Shown piece by piece: positions 15,635-24,864 of a stretch of 64,000 nt of DNA. The position numbers were made by a program, and so were the translations under genes. The stretch spans positions 124,001 through 188,000 of the forward strand of contig CAWFXP010000009.1 of assembly GCA_963819905.1 (NCBI GenBank), given 5' to 3'. The notes beneath the pieces were generated by a model. That model saw only the letters and a list, made by a program, of their open reading frames with translations. It was not told the origin of the DNA and ran no database searches. Source of the stretch: CAWCQC01 sp963819905. GTDB taxonomy: Bacteria; Actinomycetota; Thermoleophilia; Gaiellales; Gaiellaceae. Position 1 is the first letter of the stretch; every line of letters begins with the position of its first letter.

Positions 15635-17713
15635 TCAGCGCCTGAGCGGGATCAGCGCGAAGCGCTCGTCCTCGTACACGGGCGGCGGCAGGTACTCGAC
15701 GTAGTCGGGCACGGGCCGGGTCTTGTCGAGGACGAGCCACGATGCGAAGTGATCGCTGAGGAGCCGCGCGCTGTCGAGGTACGTGAGACCCTCCCCCTCG
15801 AAGAAGGCCCTGGCCTCGCTCGCCCTGTCGTACGGCACGTTCTGCTCCGTGTCGGCGGCGTGAACCGGAGGCACCGCGTTCACGTACAGCGGGGCGGACG
15901 CGGCGATCCGGTACGCGACGTCGGGATGCGAGAAGACCGTCGAGCGCATCGGCACCTGCGTGTTCAGCGCCTCGACGAGGCCCGGCGTGAGCGCGTTTCG
16001 GTCCGGTCGATCCTGCGAGGCGCCGCGGAAGCCGACCACGGCGATGGGAATCGCGAAGGCGACGGCAGCCGCAACCGCGAGACGGCCGGGGCTGGCACCC
16101 GAGCGACCGACGAGGCGCGCGAGCACGAGACCGACGAGCGCTCCGCCGGCCGCGAACCAGGTCGCCCAGGCGGGCCCGGTCGCACCCGCGGTGTAGGCGA
16201 GAGCCGTGCCGGTGCCGAGCCCGCCCGCAAGTGCCAGTCCGGCGATCCCGAGCCGGCCGCAGAGCGCCGCCGCCGCGGCCAGCGCGAACGGGAGCGGCAG
16301 GAAGATCACGAGCCGCGCGGCCTGCGCGGGCGAGCTCATCTCGGCCACGGCCGTGAAGAAGGGCGGCACGAGGAGCACCGCCAGCACGGCGAGGGATCCG
16401 CCGAGAACGTAAGCAGCCGACCGGCGCCGGCCTGCGAACATCGCCGCCGGGACGCAGAGGAGCGCGGCGACCGTCGCCGCACCGCCTCCGGCGACGGCGG
16501 CCGGCGCAAGGCTGAGCCAACGCCCACGCTCGTCGAACGCCGTCCCCTGCGCGGCCAGATCCCGCGCCCGCTCGGCAGCGGACGGGAGGAACGTCGCAGT
16601 GTCGAGCACGACCGGCCAGAGCCAGGCGAAGAGCAGCGTGACGGGAACGAGAACGGCGGCGATACACATCGCGATCCGGCGCCGGTCGCCGCCGGCCGAG
16701 TCGCCGAGCAGGAATCGCCCGAGAAGAAATCCCGCGAGCGGAAGCGCGACGAAGACGGCGTAGGTCGGATAGACGGCCGCGAGACCGAACGCCGCGGCGG
16801 CGATCGTCAGCAGCCGTGAGCGGGGCCCGCCGCGCGTGTAGGCGAAGACGAGAGCGAGCACGGCAGGCACGATCAGGAGCCGCGCAGCGCCCGGCGGCAA
16901 CCCCGTCGTCACGAACGCCCCGGTACCGTCGTCCTGGAAGCCAACGATAGCGGCCTGTCCGACCGCTGCGGCCACGCCTCCGGCCCACGATGCGAAGAGC
17001 GCGGCGCCGGCGGCGTAGGCGAAGACGAGCGCGACCGGTGTGAGAACAGCGGAGACGTGCAACACGACGAGGTCCGGGGCGACACCGGCCAGGCGCCCGA
17101 CGAGGGCGAGCACGCCGTGCCAGAGCGGAAAGGCGTACTCGGGATGCAGCCCGCCGTCCCGGAACTCGTTGACGACGTGCACCGAGTACAGGACCGGCAC
17201 CTCGTCGAGCCTCCTCACGCGGGCGAGATGGAAGAGGGCGTCGCCGTCCACGACTGTCGACGCCCACCAGACCGCCCCGCACAGGACGAGGCCGCCGGCG
17301 GCGACGATCGCAATCGGAAGCCAGTCGTCCCGTTCGAGCGGCAAGCGCACCGCCCGGAGCGCAGCGAGCGCTCCGCCCGCCGAGATCATCCCGAGAACGA
17401 CGATCGTCAGGGAGAGAGATCCGCTCGCGGCGAACGTCAGGAGAAACGCGACGAAGATCGCGACGAGGCTCCAGGCGAACGACCCGGCGAGCGCAAGGCC
17501 GATCCGGCGCGGCCAGTCGAGTGAGCGCAGGAGCAGCGCTCCGGGGAGGAAGAGCACGCAGGCCGAGGCGGCCGCGAGCCGCAGGCCGAGCCCCGCACCC
17601 TCCGCGGGAAGGAGCCGTGAGACACCGAGCAATGCGGGCGCGAGCAGGACCACCCCGAAGAACCCGAGCGGCACGGAGGGCAGCCCGAGCCCCGCCCCCG
17701 CGCGCGCGGTCAC
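15635..17713 (-). CDS. Large polytopic membrane protein, possible GT-C-type glycosyltransferase
   Basis: 692 residues: a long run of about 14 hydrophobic helices and a soluble C-terminal part (SHPDVAYRIAASAPLYVNAVPP..DSARLLSDHFASWLVLDKTRP). Acidic residues in an early extracytoplasmic loop (WASTVVDGDALFHLARVRRLDE) resemble the catalytic loop of GT-C enzymes that use lipid-linked sugars. No family motif is certain. The GTG start overlaps the deacetylase stop (GTGA), so it is co-translated with that gene. Alternatively it could be a polymerase or a transporter-like protein of the same locus. Confidence 0.7.
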   Translation of the reverse strand: MTARAGAGLGLPSVPLGFFGVVLLAPALLGVSRLLPAEGAGLGLRLAAASACVLFLPGALLLRSLDWPRRIGLALAGSFAWSLVAIFVAFLLTFAASGSLSLTIVVLGMISAGGALAALRAVRLPLERDDWLPIAIVAAGGLVLCGAVWWASTVVDGDALFHLARVRRLDEVPVLYSVHVVNEFRDGGLHPEYAFPLWHGVLALVGRLAGVAPDLVVLHVSAVLTPVALVFAYAAGAALFASWAGGVAAAVGQAAIVGFQDDGTGAFVTTGLPPGAARLLIVPAVLALVFAYTRGGPRSRLLTIAAAAFGLAAVYPTYAVFVALPLAGFLLGRFLLGDSAGGDRRRIAMCIAAVLVPVTLLFAWLWPVVLDTATFLPSAAERARDLAAQGTAFDERGRWLSLAPAAVAGGGAATVAALLCVPAAMFAGRRRSAAYVLGGSLAVLAVLLVPPFFTAVAEMSSPAQAARLVIFLPLPFALAAAAALCGRLGIAGLALAGGLGTGTALAYTAGATGPAWATWFAAGGALVGLVLARLVGRSGASPGRLAVAAAVAFAIPIAVVGFRGASQDRPDRNALTPGLVEALNTQVPMRSTVFSHPDVAYRIAASAPLYVNAVPPVHAADTEQNVPYDRASEARAFFEGEGLTYLDSARLLSDHFASWLVLDKTRPVPDYVEYLPPPVYEDERFALIPLRR

Positions 17714-18915
17714 CGAAGCCACGCGTCGGCCTCCTCGGCGAGCGCCCCGGCCGGCAGACAGACGCCGCCGGCTGCGCGTACGGTCTCGATGAAGCGAACG
17801 TAGAGCCGATCCCAGCCGTGGGCGGTGGCCGGATCGAAGCGGTCGGTGTGCCAGAGGACGGAGAAGCCCCCACCGTTCTCGGCGGCCCACTCGATCAGCG
17901 CGTGGAGCCTGCGCTCCGCGGCCGTCGCGGACAGGCCCAGGTAACGCTCCTCGGCGAGCGTCACGTCCATCATGGCGAGTGGGATCTCGACGAGCGCGGC
18001 AGGCTCGTCGGCGTCGTGGTCCCACGGCCGGTAGGGCTGTGCGATCCCCGCCCGGAACCCGGGCGCGTCGGAGAAGCCGACGCTCGAGTCGTAGCGGAAG
18101 CCGAGGCCGGCGAGCGGTGCTAGGTTCGCCGAGGGGTCGATCCGCAGATAGTGGTAGCGCTGCCCGCTGACAGGGCCCGACAGCGTCTCGAGGCGCCCCT
18201 TCTCCTCGGCGAGCCGCTCGAGGCTCTCGGCCGCCGTGTAGCTGCCGTGCAGCCCGATCTCCGCCCCGCCGGCGAGGAGCGTCTCGACCAGCCGCGGCCG
18301 CAGCCGCTCGTAGGCCGCCGGCACGGGGCCGTCCGCCGGATGGTGATGGCCGGCCATGACGAAGAAGGTCGACGCCACGCCGCGCGCGGCCTCGATCCGA
18401 AAAATCCGGTCGAAGCGCCAGTTCGGATCCGTGCGGCGCAGCTTGTGGGCAGGAACCGCTGCCAGAGCGCGCGCCTCGCGTGCGGCTGCGCGCGGCCGTC
18501 CGGCGCCGACGTGGCCCTTCAGCCGCGCTGCGGCACCTCGTACGCCGAGGCGGGTCCAACGCCACGGCACGTCGACGTCGTGCGTGAGCGCGACCGCAAA
18601 GCGCGCCCCTCGCCAGCGCGGCGGCTCGAGGCGGAGCCGGCGCCGAAGCCGCTCGAGCGGCGGGTCGATCGGGTCGAGGCACGAGGCCGACCCGGGAAAC
18701 CGGCCGTGTGGATCTCGGACGACTCCGTTTCGCTCCTCCACGCGGGCAAGATGGAAGAACGCCTCGGCCAGGTCGTCCCCGTGCGGCCGCTCGCCGCCGG
18801 CAACCTGCTCCCAGGCGCCCTCGTGGTACGGAAGATCGTCGCCGAGCCCGAGCTCACGGGCACCGATCGTGTCGAGTACCCAGCGGGCGCGCCGCTCGAC
18901 GTCGGCCGGGATCAG
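17710..18915 (-). CDS. Polysaccharide-deacetylase-like protein, probable CTG start
   Basis: 401 residues. The N-terminal part resembles the accessory region of long deacetylase-family proteins. The NodB-like core shows FAVALTHDVD (metal Asp), HHHPADGP, EIGLHGSYTA (His motif), RYDSSVGFSDAPGFRAG and VLWHTDRFDP. It likely removes N-acetyl groups from a glycan. No ATG, GTG or TTG occurs at the conserved N-terminus. A CTG overlapping the ATP-grasp stop (CTGA) gives LIPADVERRARWVLDTIG, so CTG is the likely start. The gene is flanked by an ATP-grasp and a membrane transferase in one operon. Confidence 0.8.
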   Translation of the reverse strand: MIPADVERRARWVLDTIGARELGLGDDLPYHEGAWEQVAGGERPHGDDLAEAFFHLARVEERNGVVRDPHGRFPGSASCLDPIDPPLERLRRRLRLEPPRWRGARFAVALTHDVDVPWRWTRLGVRGAAARLKGHVGAGRPRAAAREARALAAVPAHKLRRTDPNWRFDRIFRIEAARGVASTFFVMAGHHHPADGPVPAAYERLRPRLVETLLAGGAEIGLHGSYTAAESLERLAEEKGRLETLSGPVSGQRYHYLRIDPSANLAPLAGLGFRYDSSVGFSDAPGFRAGIAQPYRPWDHDADEPAALVEIPLAMMDVTLAEERYLGLSATAAERRLHALIEWAAENGGGFSVLWHTDRFDPATAHGWDRLYVRFIETVRAAGGVCLPAGALAEEADAWLR

Positions 18916-20066
18916 CGCAGCGCTCCCCTGACGAGGCGCACCGCCTGGGCCACGGCCGGCAGCGGGTCGTCGAGGCTGAAGACAGCGTCGACGTACGGGG
19001 GCCGCAGGAACGCAGGCTGCGAGCCGCTCATCAGGCTGATCGCCCAGCGTTTCCCGGCGCCGTTCATCCGGACGGCCGTCTGCGGCCGGCCGAGGAGGTC
19101 GCGATAGGCGATCTGCGGCAGGTCGACGCCGCAGGCGGCGGCGAGGCCGTGCCACTGCCAGAGGCGCGGATTGATCTCCATGAGCTTGTAGACGCCGTCA
19201 CGGGGATCTCGTTTGAACTCCACCTGCGAGATCCCGTGGAACCCGACACGGCGGAGCAGGCGGAGCCCCTGCTCGACGACCTCCTCGACCCAGACCGCCT
19301 CGCCGACGCGGCACGTCCCGACGCCGGGCGGTGTCTGGCGCAGCTTTCTCCCGGAGAACAACCCGAGGGCCTCTCCGTCCTCGTTCACGTAGCTCCCGAA
19401 GGTGTACAGGCACTCGTCGCCGCCTGGGATCAGCTCCTGCACCATCGGCGCGTAGGGCTCGGCGGGTCGGTACGCGTGCTCGAGCCCGGCCTGGTCGTCG
19501 CAGCGAAACGCCTGGCGCCCGAACGCGCGCTTGAAGCCGGTCGGGTCGGACGGCTTGACGAGGACTGGATAGCCGAGCTCCTCTCCCGCGGCGCGCGCCT
19601 CGGTGGACGACGACGGGTGGGCCGTCGCGGGAACGGCCACGCCGGCGGCGAGCGCGCTCTCGAGCTGAAAGCGCTTCGACTGGATCTTGGCCAGGACGGC
19701 CCAGTCGGGGAAGGGACAGAGGTACCGATCGCCGAGCTCGCCCCGGTTGCGCGCGATCGCGTTCACCTGCTCGTCGTGGGTCGGGAAGATCGGCGTCGGC
19801 CTCCCGAGCGCGTCGCCGATCTCGACGAGGAGGCGCACGAACTCGGCCTCCTCGACCCCCGGATCCGGACAGACGAGCCCGAGGGCGTAGCGTGACCGGA
19901 AGCCGAGCGCCCTCCGCCGGTGGTCGAGCGCGATCACCGGCGCGCCCGCCCGCCCGAGCGAGCGAACCGCCGCCAGGCCGTTCACCCAGGAGACGTCGAC
20001 GACGACCGCAGCCGGCACCCGGCTGCCGGCCACGTGCGAGCGAACCCGGTCTCCCACCGGCGTCAT
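18912..20066 (-). CDS. ATP-grasp ligase (carboxylate-amine type), polysaccharide cluster copy 2
   Basis: 384 residues: N-terminal AAVVVDVSWVNGLAAVRSLGRAG..ALDHRRRALGFRSRY, then KIQSKRFQLESALAAGVAVP, the ATP-binding lysine loop PVLVKPSDPTGFKRAFG, QELIPGGDECLYTFGSYV and the metal site FKRDPRDGVYKLMEINPRLWQWH. Resembles ATP-grasp enzymes found in exopolysaccharide clusters. The ATG overlaps the GT2 stop (ATGA) and the downstream deacetylase is linked by CTGA. The amide- or ester-forming substrate is unknown. A role modifying the sugar made or trimmed by its neighbours is inferred from position. Confidence 0.83.
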   Translation of the reverse strand: MTPVGDRVRSHVAGSRVPAAVVVDVSWVNGLAAVRSLGRAGAPVIALDHRRRALGFRSRYALGLVCPDPGVEEAEFVRLLVEIGDALGRPTPIFPTHDEQVNAIARNRGELGDRYLCPFPDWAVLAKIQSKRFQLESALAAGVAVPATAHPSSSTEARAAGEELGYPVLVKPSDPTGFKRAFGRQAFRCDDQAGLEHAYRPAEPYAPMVQELIPGGDECLYTFGSYVNEDGEALGLFSGRKLRQTPPGVGTCRVGEAVWVEEVVEQGLRLLRRVGFHGISQVEFKRDPRDGVYKLMEINPRLWQWHGLAAACGVDLPQIAYRDLLGRPQTAVRMNGAGKRWAISLMSGSQPAFLRPPYVDAVFSLDDPLPAVAQAVRLVRGALR

Positions 20067-20977
20067 CGGGGCGATTCTAGGAGCCGCCTGACGGAGCCAG
20101 ACCGCAGCCAGGCGGCGGTCTCGCGATACAGCCGGCCGCGCTCCCCGCGAAATGCGAGCCCCCGCAGCTCGAGGGCGGCCACGAGCAGGCGCCGCGCCCT
20201 CTCCGCCTCCCCGGGCCCGTAATGCTTGGCGAAGAAGCGCAGCTGGCTTCGCAGGTTCTCGCGGTAGAGGCGCCCGCCGTGCGTCGCGCCGCCGACGTGG
20301 ACGACCTCGGCCTCGGGCGTGAAGACGACCTTCCAGCCGGCCTCGCGGAACCGGTAGCACCAGTCCGTCTCCTCGCTGAACATGAAGAACGATTCGTCGA
20401 AGAGGCCGACCTGCTCCGTCGCCGCGCAGCGGACGAGGAGGCAGGCACCCGACAGCCAGTCGACCTCGCGAACGGCATCGTGGTCGAAGCTCCCGACGTA
20501 GAGCGGGTTGAGAACGTCCGACCGCGGTGCGAGCTTCCGCAGGAAGAGATACTCCGTCGCGAGACGCCACAGCGTCGGGAACGCGCGCACCGAGCGCTGA
20601 ACCGTTCCGTCCGGGTTTCGCAACTGCGGCCCGGCGACGGCCACATCGGGATGCGCGTCCATGAAGGCGGCGAGCCGCTCGACTCCGTCGCCGGCCACCC
20701 AGGCGTCGGAATTGAGGAGCAGGAAGTACTCGCCCGACGCCGCGCGCATCCCGGCGTTGTTGCCTCCGCCCATCCCCGCGTTCGCCTGCTTCACCAGGCG
20801 AGCGCTTGGAAACCGCTCGCGCACGAGGTCGAGCGACCCGTCGGTCGAGCCGTGGTCGACCACGATCGTCTCGTGGCCCCCGACGCTCGCGAGGCACCGC
20901 TCGAGCCAGGGCAGCGCGTTCAGGGTGACGACGACCACGGAGACGCGGGACCTCGCCTCCTCGCTCGTTCGTACCAC
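20063..20977 (-). CDS. Family 2 glycosyltransferase (rhamnosyltransferase-like)
   Basis: About 304 residues, soluble GT2 with VSVVVVTLNALPWLERCL, the acidic VVDHGSTDGSLDLV, NAGMGGGNNAGMRAASGEYFLLLNSDAW (DXD-like SDA) and EETDWCYRFREAGW, as in cytoplasmic rhamnosyl- and related transferases. The start is uncertain: GTG 20977 keeps the whole conserved N-terminus, while GTG 20938 trims 13 codons. The first choice leaves only 6 bp to the divergent secreted-protein start, so the promoters of both genes would have to lie inside each other's coding sequence. Donor and acceptor unknown. Confidence 0.85.
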   Translation of the reverse strand: MVRTSEEARSRVSVVVVTLNALPWLERCLASVGGHETIVVDHGSTDGSLDLVRERFPSARLVKQANAGMGGGNNAGMRAASGEYFLLLNSDAWVAGDGVERLAAFMDAHPDVAVAGPQLRNPDGTVQRSVRAFPTLWRLATEYLFLRKLAPRSDVLNPLYVGSFDHDAVREVDWLSGACLLVRCAATEQVGLFDESFFMFSEETDWCYRFREAGWKVVFTPEAEVVHVGGATHGGRLYRENLRSQLRFFAKHYGPGEAERARRLLVAALELRGLAFRGERGRLYRETAAWLRSGSVRRLLESPR

Positions 20978-20983
20978 GAGTGG

Positions 20984-21487
20984 GTGCGCCTGCTCACCGT
21001 CACCGTCCTCGCCCTGGCCCTCGCTTCGGCCGCCGCCGCGCGCGACTTCGACCGGCACGGGATCTCCTTCTCCTACACGGCCGGCTGGCACGTCACGACC
21101 AAGCCGCTGTCGAACGTCAGCAGCCCGACGTACCGGTTCGCGGTGGCGACCTTCGAGCCGCGCCGGACGGCCCGTGACGAGGGCCCGTGTCTGGCCGGCA
21201 TCGCGCGGCAGCGTGGCGCCACCGGCGCCTACGCCTACCTGCTCGAGGACACGACGCTGCCCCGCCGGTACCTCCATCGCTTCCCGCCGCGACGGCTGGG
21301 CCTCTTCCATCTGCCCGCCCGCGGCCAGCAGTCGGTCTGCGACGGGCGCTGGAGCCGCTGGATTCCCTTCCGTCAGGCGGGGCGAGCCTTCTACCTTGGA
21401 ATGAGCGTCGGGCCGAAGGCGTCGCCGGAGACCCGCTCTGAGCTGCGGCGGATCCTCGCCGACCTCGAGATCGGCCGGCTCCGCTGA
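20984..21487 (+). CDS. Secreted protein of unknown function (167 residues)
   Basis: GTG start gives a clear signal peptide (VRLLTVTVLALALASAAAA). The mature part opens DFDRHGISFSYTAGWHVT, the lead-in seen in PsbP/Mog1-like secreted domains, and has Cys residues near GPCLAGIARQ and SVCDGRW that could pair. No catalytic motif. It is the only plus-strand gene in the polysaccharide region and converges on the flippase-like gene (stops 6 bp apart). Function unknown; extracytoplasmic location is well supported. Confidence 0.72.
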   Translation: MRLLTVTVLALALASAAAARDFDRHGISFSYTAGWHVTTKPLSNVSSPTYRFAVATFEPRRTARDEGPCLAGIARQRGATGAYAYLLEDTTLPRRYLHRFPPRRLGLFHLPARGQQSVCDGRWSRWIPFRQAGRAFYLGMSVGPKASPETRSELRRILADLEIGRLR

Positions 21488-21492
21488 CGCGG

Positions 21493-22530
21493 TCACGCCC
21501 GGCGCTCGGCGCGCACGATCGCCGGCCGAGCGCTTCGCCAGAGCATGATCACGCCGCCGGGGAGGCAGCTCACAATCGTCACTGCGAAGAAGAGAAAGCC
21601 GGCCGCGAAGGCCGCGTCGGCGCTCACCCCGAAGCGGCCGAGGAACGCGACGAAGAACGCCTCGCGTAGGCCGAGGCCGTTGATGGTGAACGGAATCATC
21701 ATCACGAGGAAGAGGAGCGGGCCGAGGATCACGTACACGAGCGGCGACACGTCGACGCCGACCGCGAGCCCGCAGAGCCAGATTGCGATCACGCGGACGA
21801 ACTGCATGAGGACGGTAATGGCGAGAACGCCTGTGAGCGCCCAGACATGATGCCGGTAGCCGTGCATCGCCCGGTACACGGCTCTACCCGCGTTCTCGAG
21901 GCGCACCTTCGAGGCGAGCGGGGAGAGCCAGCGGAGAAGCGTCGCGGCGCGCTTCGAGAAGAGCAGAACGAAGCCGGCGGCGACGAGGGCCAGGAACACG
22001 ACCTCGATCGCCACGAGGTACTCGATCCCCTCGTAGCGCCCGATCGCGACGATGAGCCCGATCGCGACCATGATCAGCGTGCCGGCCGCGCCGATGACCC
22101 GCTCGATGATGACCGCGCCGGCGACCTCGGCCTTGTGGTCGGGCTGCCGTCGCGAGTGCTCGATGATTCGCGCGGCGTCGCCGCCGATTCCGGTCGGCAG
22201 CACCTGACTCGCGGCGTTGCCGATGAAGTAGAGCTTCGTCAGCCAGCCGAGAGGCTCGCGGATCCCTTTCGCGTTCAGGAGCAGCTGCCAGCGCCAGGCC
22301 ATCCCGACAGTTGTCACGAGGAAGATCGCGAGGGCTCCGAGGAGATACAGCCCGTTCGCGTCGGCGATCAGGTCGATCGTCTGCCCGAGGTCGATCTGCC
22401 AGACGAGGTACCCGATGACGGCGACGCTGAAGGCGACCTTCAGGCCGACCGAGAGCCACCGCGGAAGCCTGCTCACGCGCACCTGCCGCCGAGGAGCAGG
22501 AGCGTCCGGCGCTGACACGGGGTGTCTCAC
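21493..22530 (-). CDS. Lysylphosphatidylglycerol-synthase-type (UPF0104) membrane protein
   Basis: 345 residues, about eight membrane helices, with family features LYFIGNAASQVLPTGIGGDAARI (the NxxSNxLPTxxGGD-like motif) and MMIPFTINGLGLREAFFV. Such proteins are annotated as lysyltransferase/flippase-like integral membrane proteins and often sit in glycan loci, where lipid-linked sugar transport is suspected. The GTG start overlaps the aminotransferase stop (GTGA). The soluble N-acyltransferase domain of full MprF is absent, so lysyl-phosphatidylglycerol synthesis is not expected. Confidence 0.85.
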   Translation of the reverse strand: MRHPVSAPDAPAPRRQVRVSRLPRWLSVGLKVAFSVAVIGYLVWQIDLGQTIDLIADANGLYLLGALAIFLVTTVGMAWRWQLLLNAKGIREPLGWLTKLYFIGNAASQVLPTGIGGDAARIIEHSRRQPDHKAEVAGAVIIERVIGAAGTLIMVAIGLIVAIGRYEGIEYLVAIEVVFLALVAAGFVLLFSKRAATLLRWLSPLASKVRLENAGRAVYRAMHGYRHHVWALTGVLAITVLMQFVRVIAIWLCGLAVGVDVSPLVYVILGPLLFLVMMIPFTINGLGLREAFFVAFLGRFGVSADAAFAAGFLFFAVTIVSCLPGGVIMLWRSARPAIVRAERRA

Positions 22531-23666
22531 GACGTGAACCGCGCGTGGACGCGACGCAGCGCGCCGATCGCATCCTCGATATCACCCGGGGTGTGCGCCG
22601 GTGAGAGCGGCAGCGAGAGGACCTCCTGCCCTGCCCGCTCGGCGACCGGGAGCCGGGGTTGATCGGAAAAGCGGTCGCGGTAGTACGTCAGGCGGTGAAC
22701 GGCGAGGAAGTGGATGCTCGTGCCGATTCGCTCCTCGGCGAGCGCCCGCTGGTACTCGTCACGCGTCGCTCCGGCGCGGTCGGGGTCGATCCGCACGACG
22801 TAGAGATGGAGCGCGTGCGTGTCGCGCGGATCGCGGGCGAGCGGCTCGATGCCGTCCAGCTCCGCAACGGCTTCGTCGTAGGCGGCGACGTGCCGGAGCC
22901 GGATCTCGCGGTGCTGCGCCAGCTTGTCGAGCTGGCAGAGCGCGATCGCGGCGTTCACGTCGGCGAGGTTCGCCTTGAAGCCTGCCGTCCGGATGTCGTA
23001 CAGCGAGCCGTGCCCGCGGCGCATGAGCCGGAGCTCCCGGACCTCGTCGGCCAGCTCGTCGAGATCCGTCGTGATCATGCCTCCCTCGCCGGCGGCGACG
23101 TTCTTGGTCGCGTAGAGGGAGAAGCACGTCGCGTCCGCGATCGCGCCGACCTTCCGGCCGCGGTACTCGCTCTCGACCGCGTGCGCGGCGTCCTCGAGCA
23201 CCAGCCATCCCCGTTCGCGCGCGAGCGCCATGATCGGGTCGAGGTCGCTCGGCTGGCCGGCCAGGTCGACCGGCAGGACTGCTCTCGTCCGCGGGGTGGC
23301 GGCCGCGGCGATCGCCTCCGGGTCGATGTTCAGATCCTGTTCTCGGACGTCGCAGAACACGGGCGTCGCTCCGGTGTGGACGACCACGTTCGCCGTTGCC
23401 GGCCACGTGATCGGCGTGGTGATCACCTCGTCGCCCGGGCCGATGCCGGCGGCGACGAGGGACAGGTGCATGGCGGCGGTGCCCGAGGAGACGGCGAGCG
23501 CGTGCTTCGCGCCGACGTACTCGGCAAAGCGGCGCTCGAGCTCTGCAGCGCGTGGTCCGGTCGTGAGCCACCCGGAGCGCAGCGCGTCGGCGACAGCCTC
23601 GATCTCCTCCTCCCCGACGGCCGGAGGCTGGAACGAGAGGAACCCGGTCCTAGCCGTGCTCGACAT
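22527..23666 (-). CDS. DegT/DnrJ/EryC1-type aminotransferase
   Basis: 379 residues, PLP aminotransferase or dehydratase of the sugar-modifying DegT family: FQPPAVGEEEIEAV, SGTAAMHLSL, TPITWPATANVVVH, VLEDAAHAVES (PLP Asp) and the catalytic lysine Lys188 in SLYATKNVAAGEGGM. It probably transfers an amino group onto a nucleotide ketosugar, such as the product of the adjacent SDR at 24819-25820. The ATG lies 17 bp inside the end of the upstream ATP-grasp gene. Another DegT-type protein is encoded at 57603-58682. Confidence 0.9.
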   Translation of the reverse strand: MSSTARTGFLSFQPPAVGEEEIEAVADALRSGWLTTGPRAAELERRFAEYVGAKHALAVSSGTAAMHLSLVAAGIGPGDEVITTPITWPATANVVVHTGATPVFCDVREQDLNIDPEAIAAAATPRTRAVLPVDLAGQPSDLDPIMALARERGWLVLEDAAHAVESEYRGRKVGAIADATCFSLYATKNVAAGEGGMITTDLDELADEVRELRLMRRGHGSLYDIRTAGFKANLADVNAAIALCQLDKLAQHREIRLRHVAAYDEAVAELDGIEPLARDPRDTHALHLYVVRIDPDRAGATRDEYQRALAEERIGTSIHFLAVHRLTYYRDRFSDQPRLPVAERAGQEVLSLPLSPAHTPGDIEDAIGALRRVHARFTS

Positions 23667-24864
23667 CCGCAACCTCGAACTGTACGAGTCGGGCAGCCCG
23701 ATCGGCTGTCTCGAGCGCTCCGGCTGCCGAACGCCCGGTCGCGAGGACGAAGCCGGCGCGGTCGGCGCCCCGGCGGAGCGGGCCGAACACCCAGCCCGGC
23801 CGCCGGTAGGCTCGCACCTCGAGCACCCCGTCGACGCGACGCGCATCGTCGAGCCCGTTCACCGCGACCAGGCGGCCCTCCGGAGCGACGAGAAAGCGGA
23901 CGCAGGCGCCGCCCCGCCCGTCCGGCTCGGCCGGCTCGACCCTCTCCCCGAGCGCGACGGCGAGCGCGAGCGCGTTGAGGTCGACGTGGACGGCCGCGGT
24001 GCAGAGCTCGGCGTCGTGGCCGCCGCCGACCCGCGCGGCCAGCTCGACGACCCGCGGGCCGTCCGCTCCGTGGACGATCTGCGTGTACGTCGGTCCGTTC
24101 TCCACGCCCAGGGCTTCCGCCGCGCTGCGGGCAGCCTCCGCCGCGTCGGCCGCGCCGGCGCTCGGCCAGACGTGCGCGAGCGCCACACCGAACGCCGGCG
24201 GCTCGGCCGTGAGCCGGTCGGTCACGGTCAGCGGGTGGAACCTCCCGTCGACCGAGAACGCGTTGACGGTGACCTCCCGTCCGGGGATCAGCTCCTCGAT
24301 CAGGCAGAGCTGGTTGCGGGACACCTGGAGCGCGGTCTCGACGGCATGCTCGAGCCCGCCCGGGTCCTCGAGCAGGGACAGGCCGCGCTGGCCCTGGCGG
24401 TCCGGAGCCTTGACGACGCAGGGGAAGCCGATCTCGCGCGCGGCCGGTGCCGCCTCGTCGAGCGAGGCGCAGACCGCAAACCGAGGTTGAGGCACGCCCT
24501 TCTCGGCGAAGCAGTCGCGCTGGCGGAGCTTGGACACGCAGCGCGCGGCGGTTTCCGGGTCGATCGGATGAGGGACGCCGATGTGCTCGGCGACTCGGGC
24601 GGCGATCGCGACCGGCCAGTCGCTTCCCGGCGAGATGACGCCGTCGACCTCCTCCGCCCGAGCGAGCCGGTCGAGGCTCTCCTCGTCCTCGGTCGACACG
24701 ATCGCCCGCCGGTCCGCGTACTCGAAGCCCGGAGCGGCCGGATCGCGGTCGCAGGCGATCACGAACACGCCGCGCTCTCGCGCTGCCCGCAGGAGCCCGA
24801 GCTGCGCCGGCCCCGCCCCTAGGACGAGGAGACGGCGGCCTGGTTCCGAAGAATCGATTCCCAC
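23650..24864 (-). CDS. ATP-grasp ligase, polysaccharide cluster copy 3
   Basis: 404 residues. An N-terminal nucleotide-fold part (RLLVLGAGPAQLGLLRAARERG..ACDRDPAAPGFEYAD) is followed by SKLRQRDCFAEKGVPQP, the ATP-binding FPCVVKAPDRQGQRGLSLL, EELIPGREVTVNAFSVDG and the metal-binding VVELAARVGGGHDAEL, all as in CarB/PurK-like and amino-acid-ligase ATP-grasp proteins. A distinct C-terminal domain (RPGWVFGPLRRGADRAGFVLATG) follows. The GTG start overlaps the SDR end by 46 bp. Between a dehydratase and an aminotransferase, it may acylate an aminosugar (inference). Its overlap with both neighbours argues for a shared pathway. Confidence 0.83.
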   Translation of the reverse strand: MGIDSSEPGRRLLVLGAGPAQLGLLRAARERGVFVIACDRDPAAPGFEYADRRAIVSTEDEESLDRLARAEEVDGVISPGSDWPVAIAARVAEHIGVPHPIDPETAARCVSKLRQRDCFAEKGVPQPRFAVCASLDEAAPAAREIGFPCVVKAPDRQGQRGLSLLEDPGGLEHAVETALQVSRNQLCLIEELIPGREVTVNAFSVDGRFHPLTVTDRLTAEPPAFGVALAHVWPSAGAADAAEAARSAAEALGVENGPTYTQIVHGADGPRVVELAARVGGGHDAELCTAAVHVDLNALALAVALGERVEPAEPDGRGGACVRFLVAPEGRLVAVNGLDDARRVDGVLEVRAYRRPGWVFGPLRRGADRAGFVLATGRSAAGALETADRAARLVQFEVADVEHG

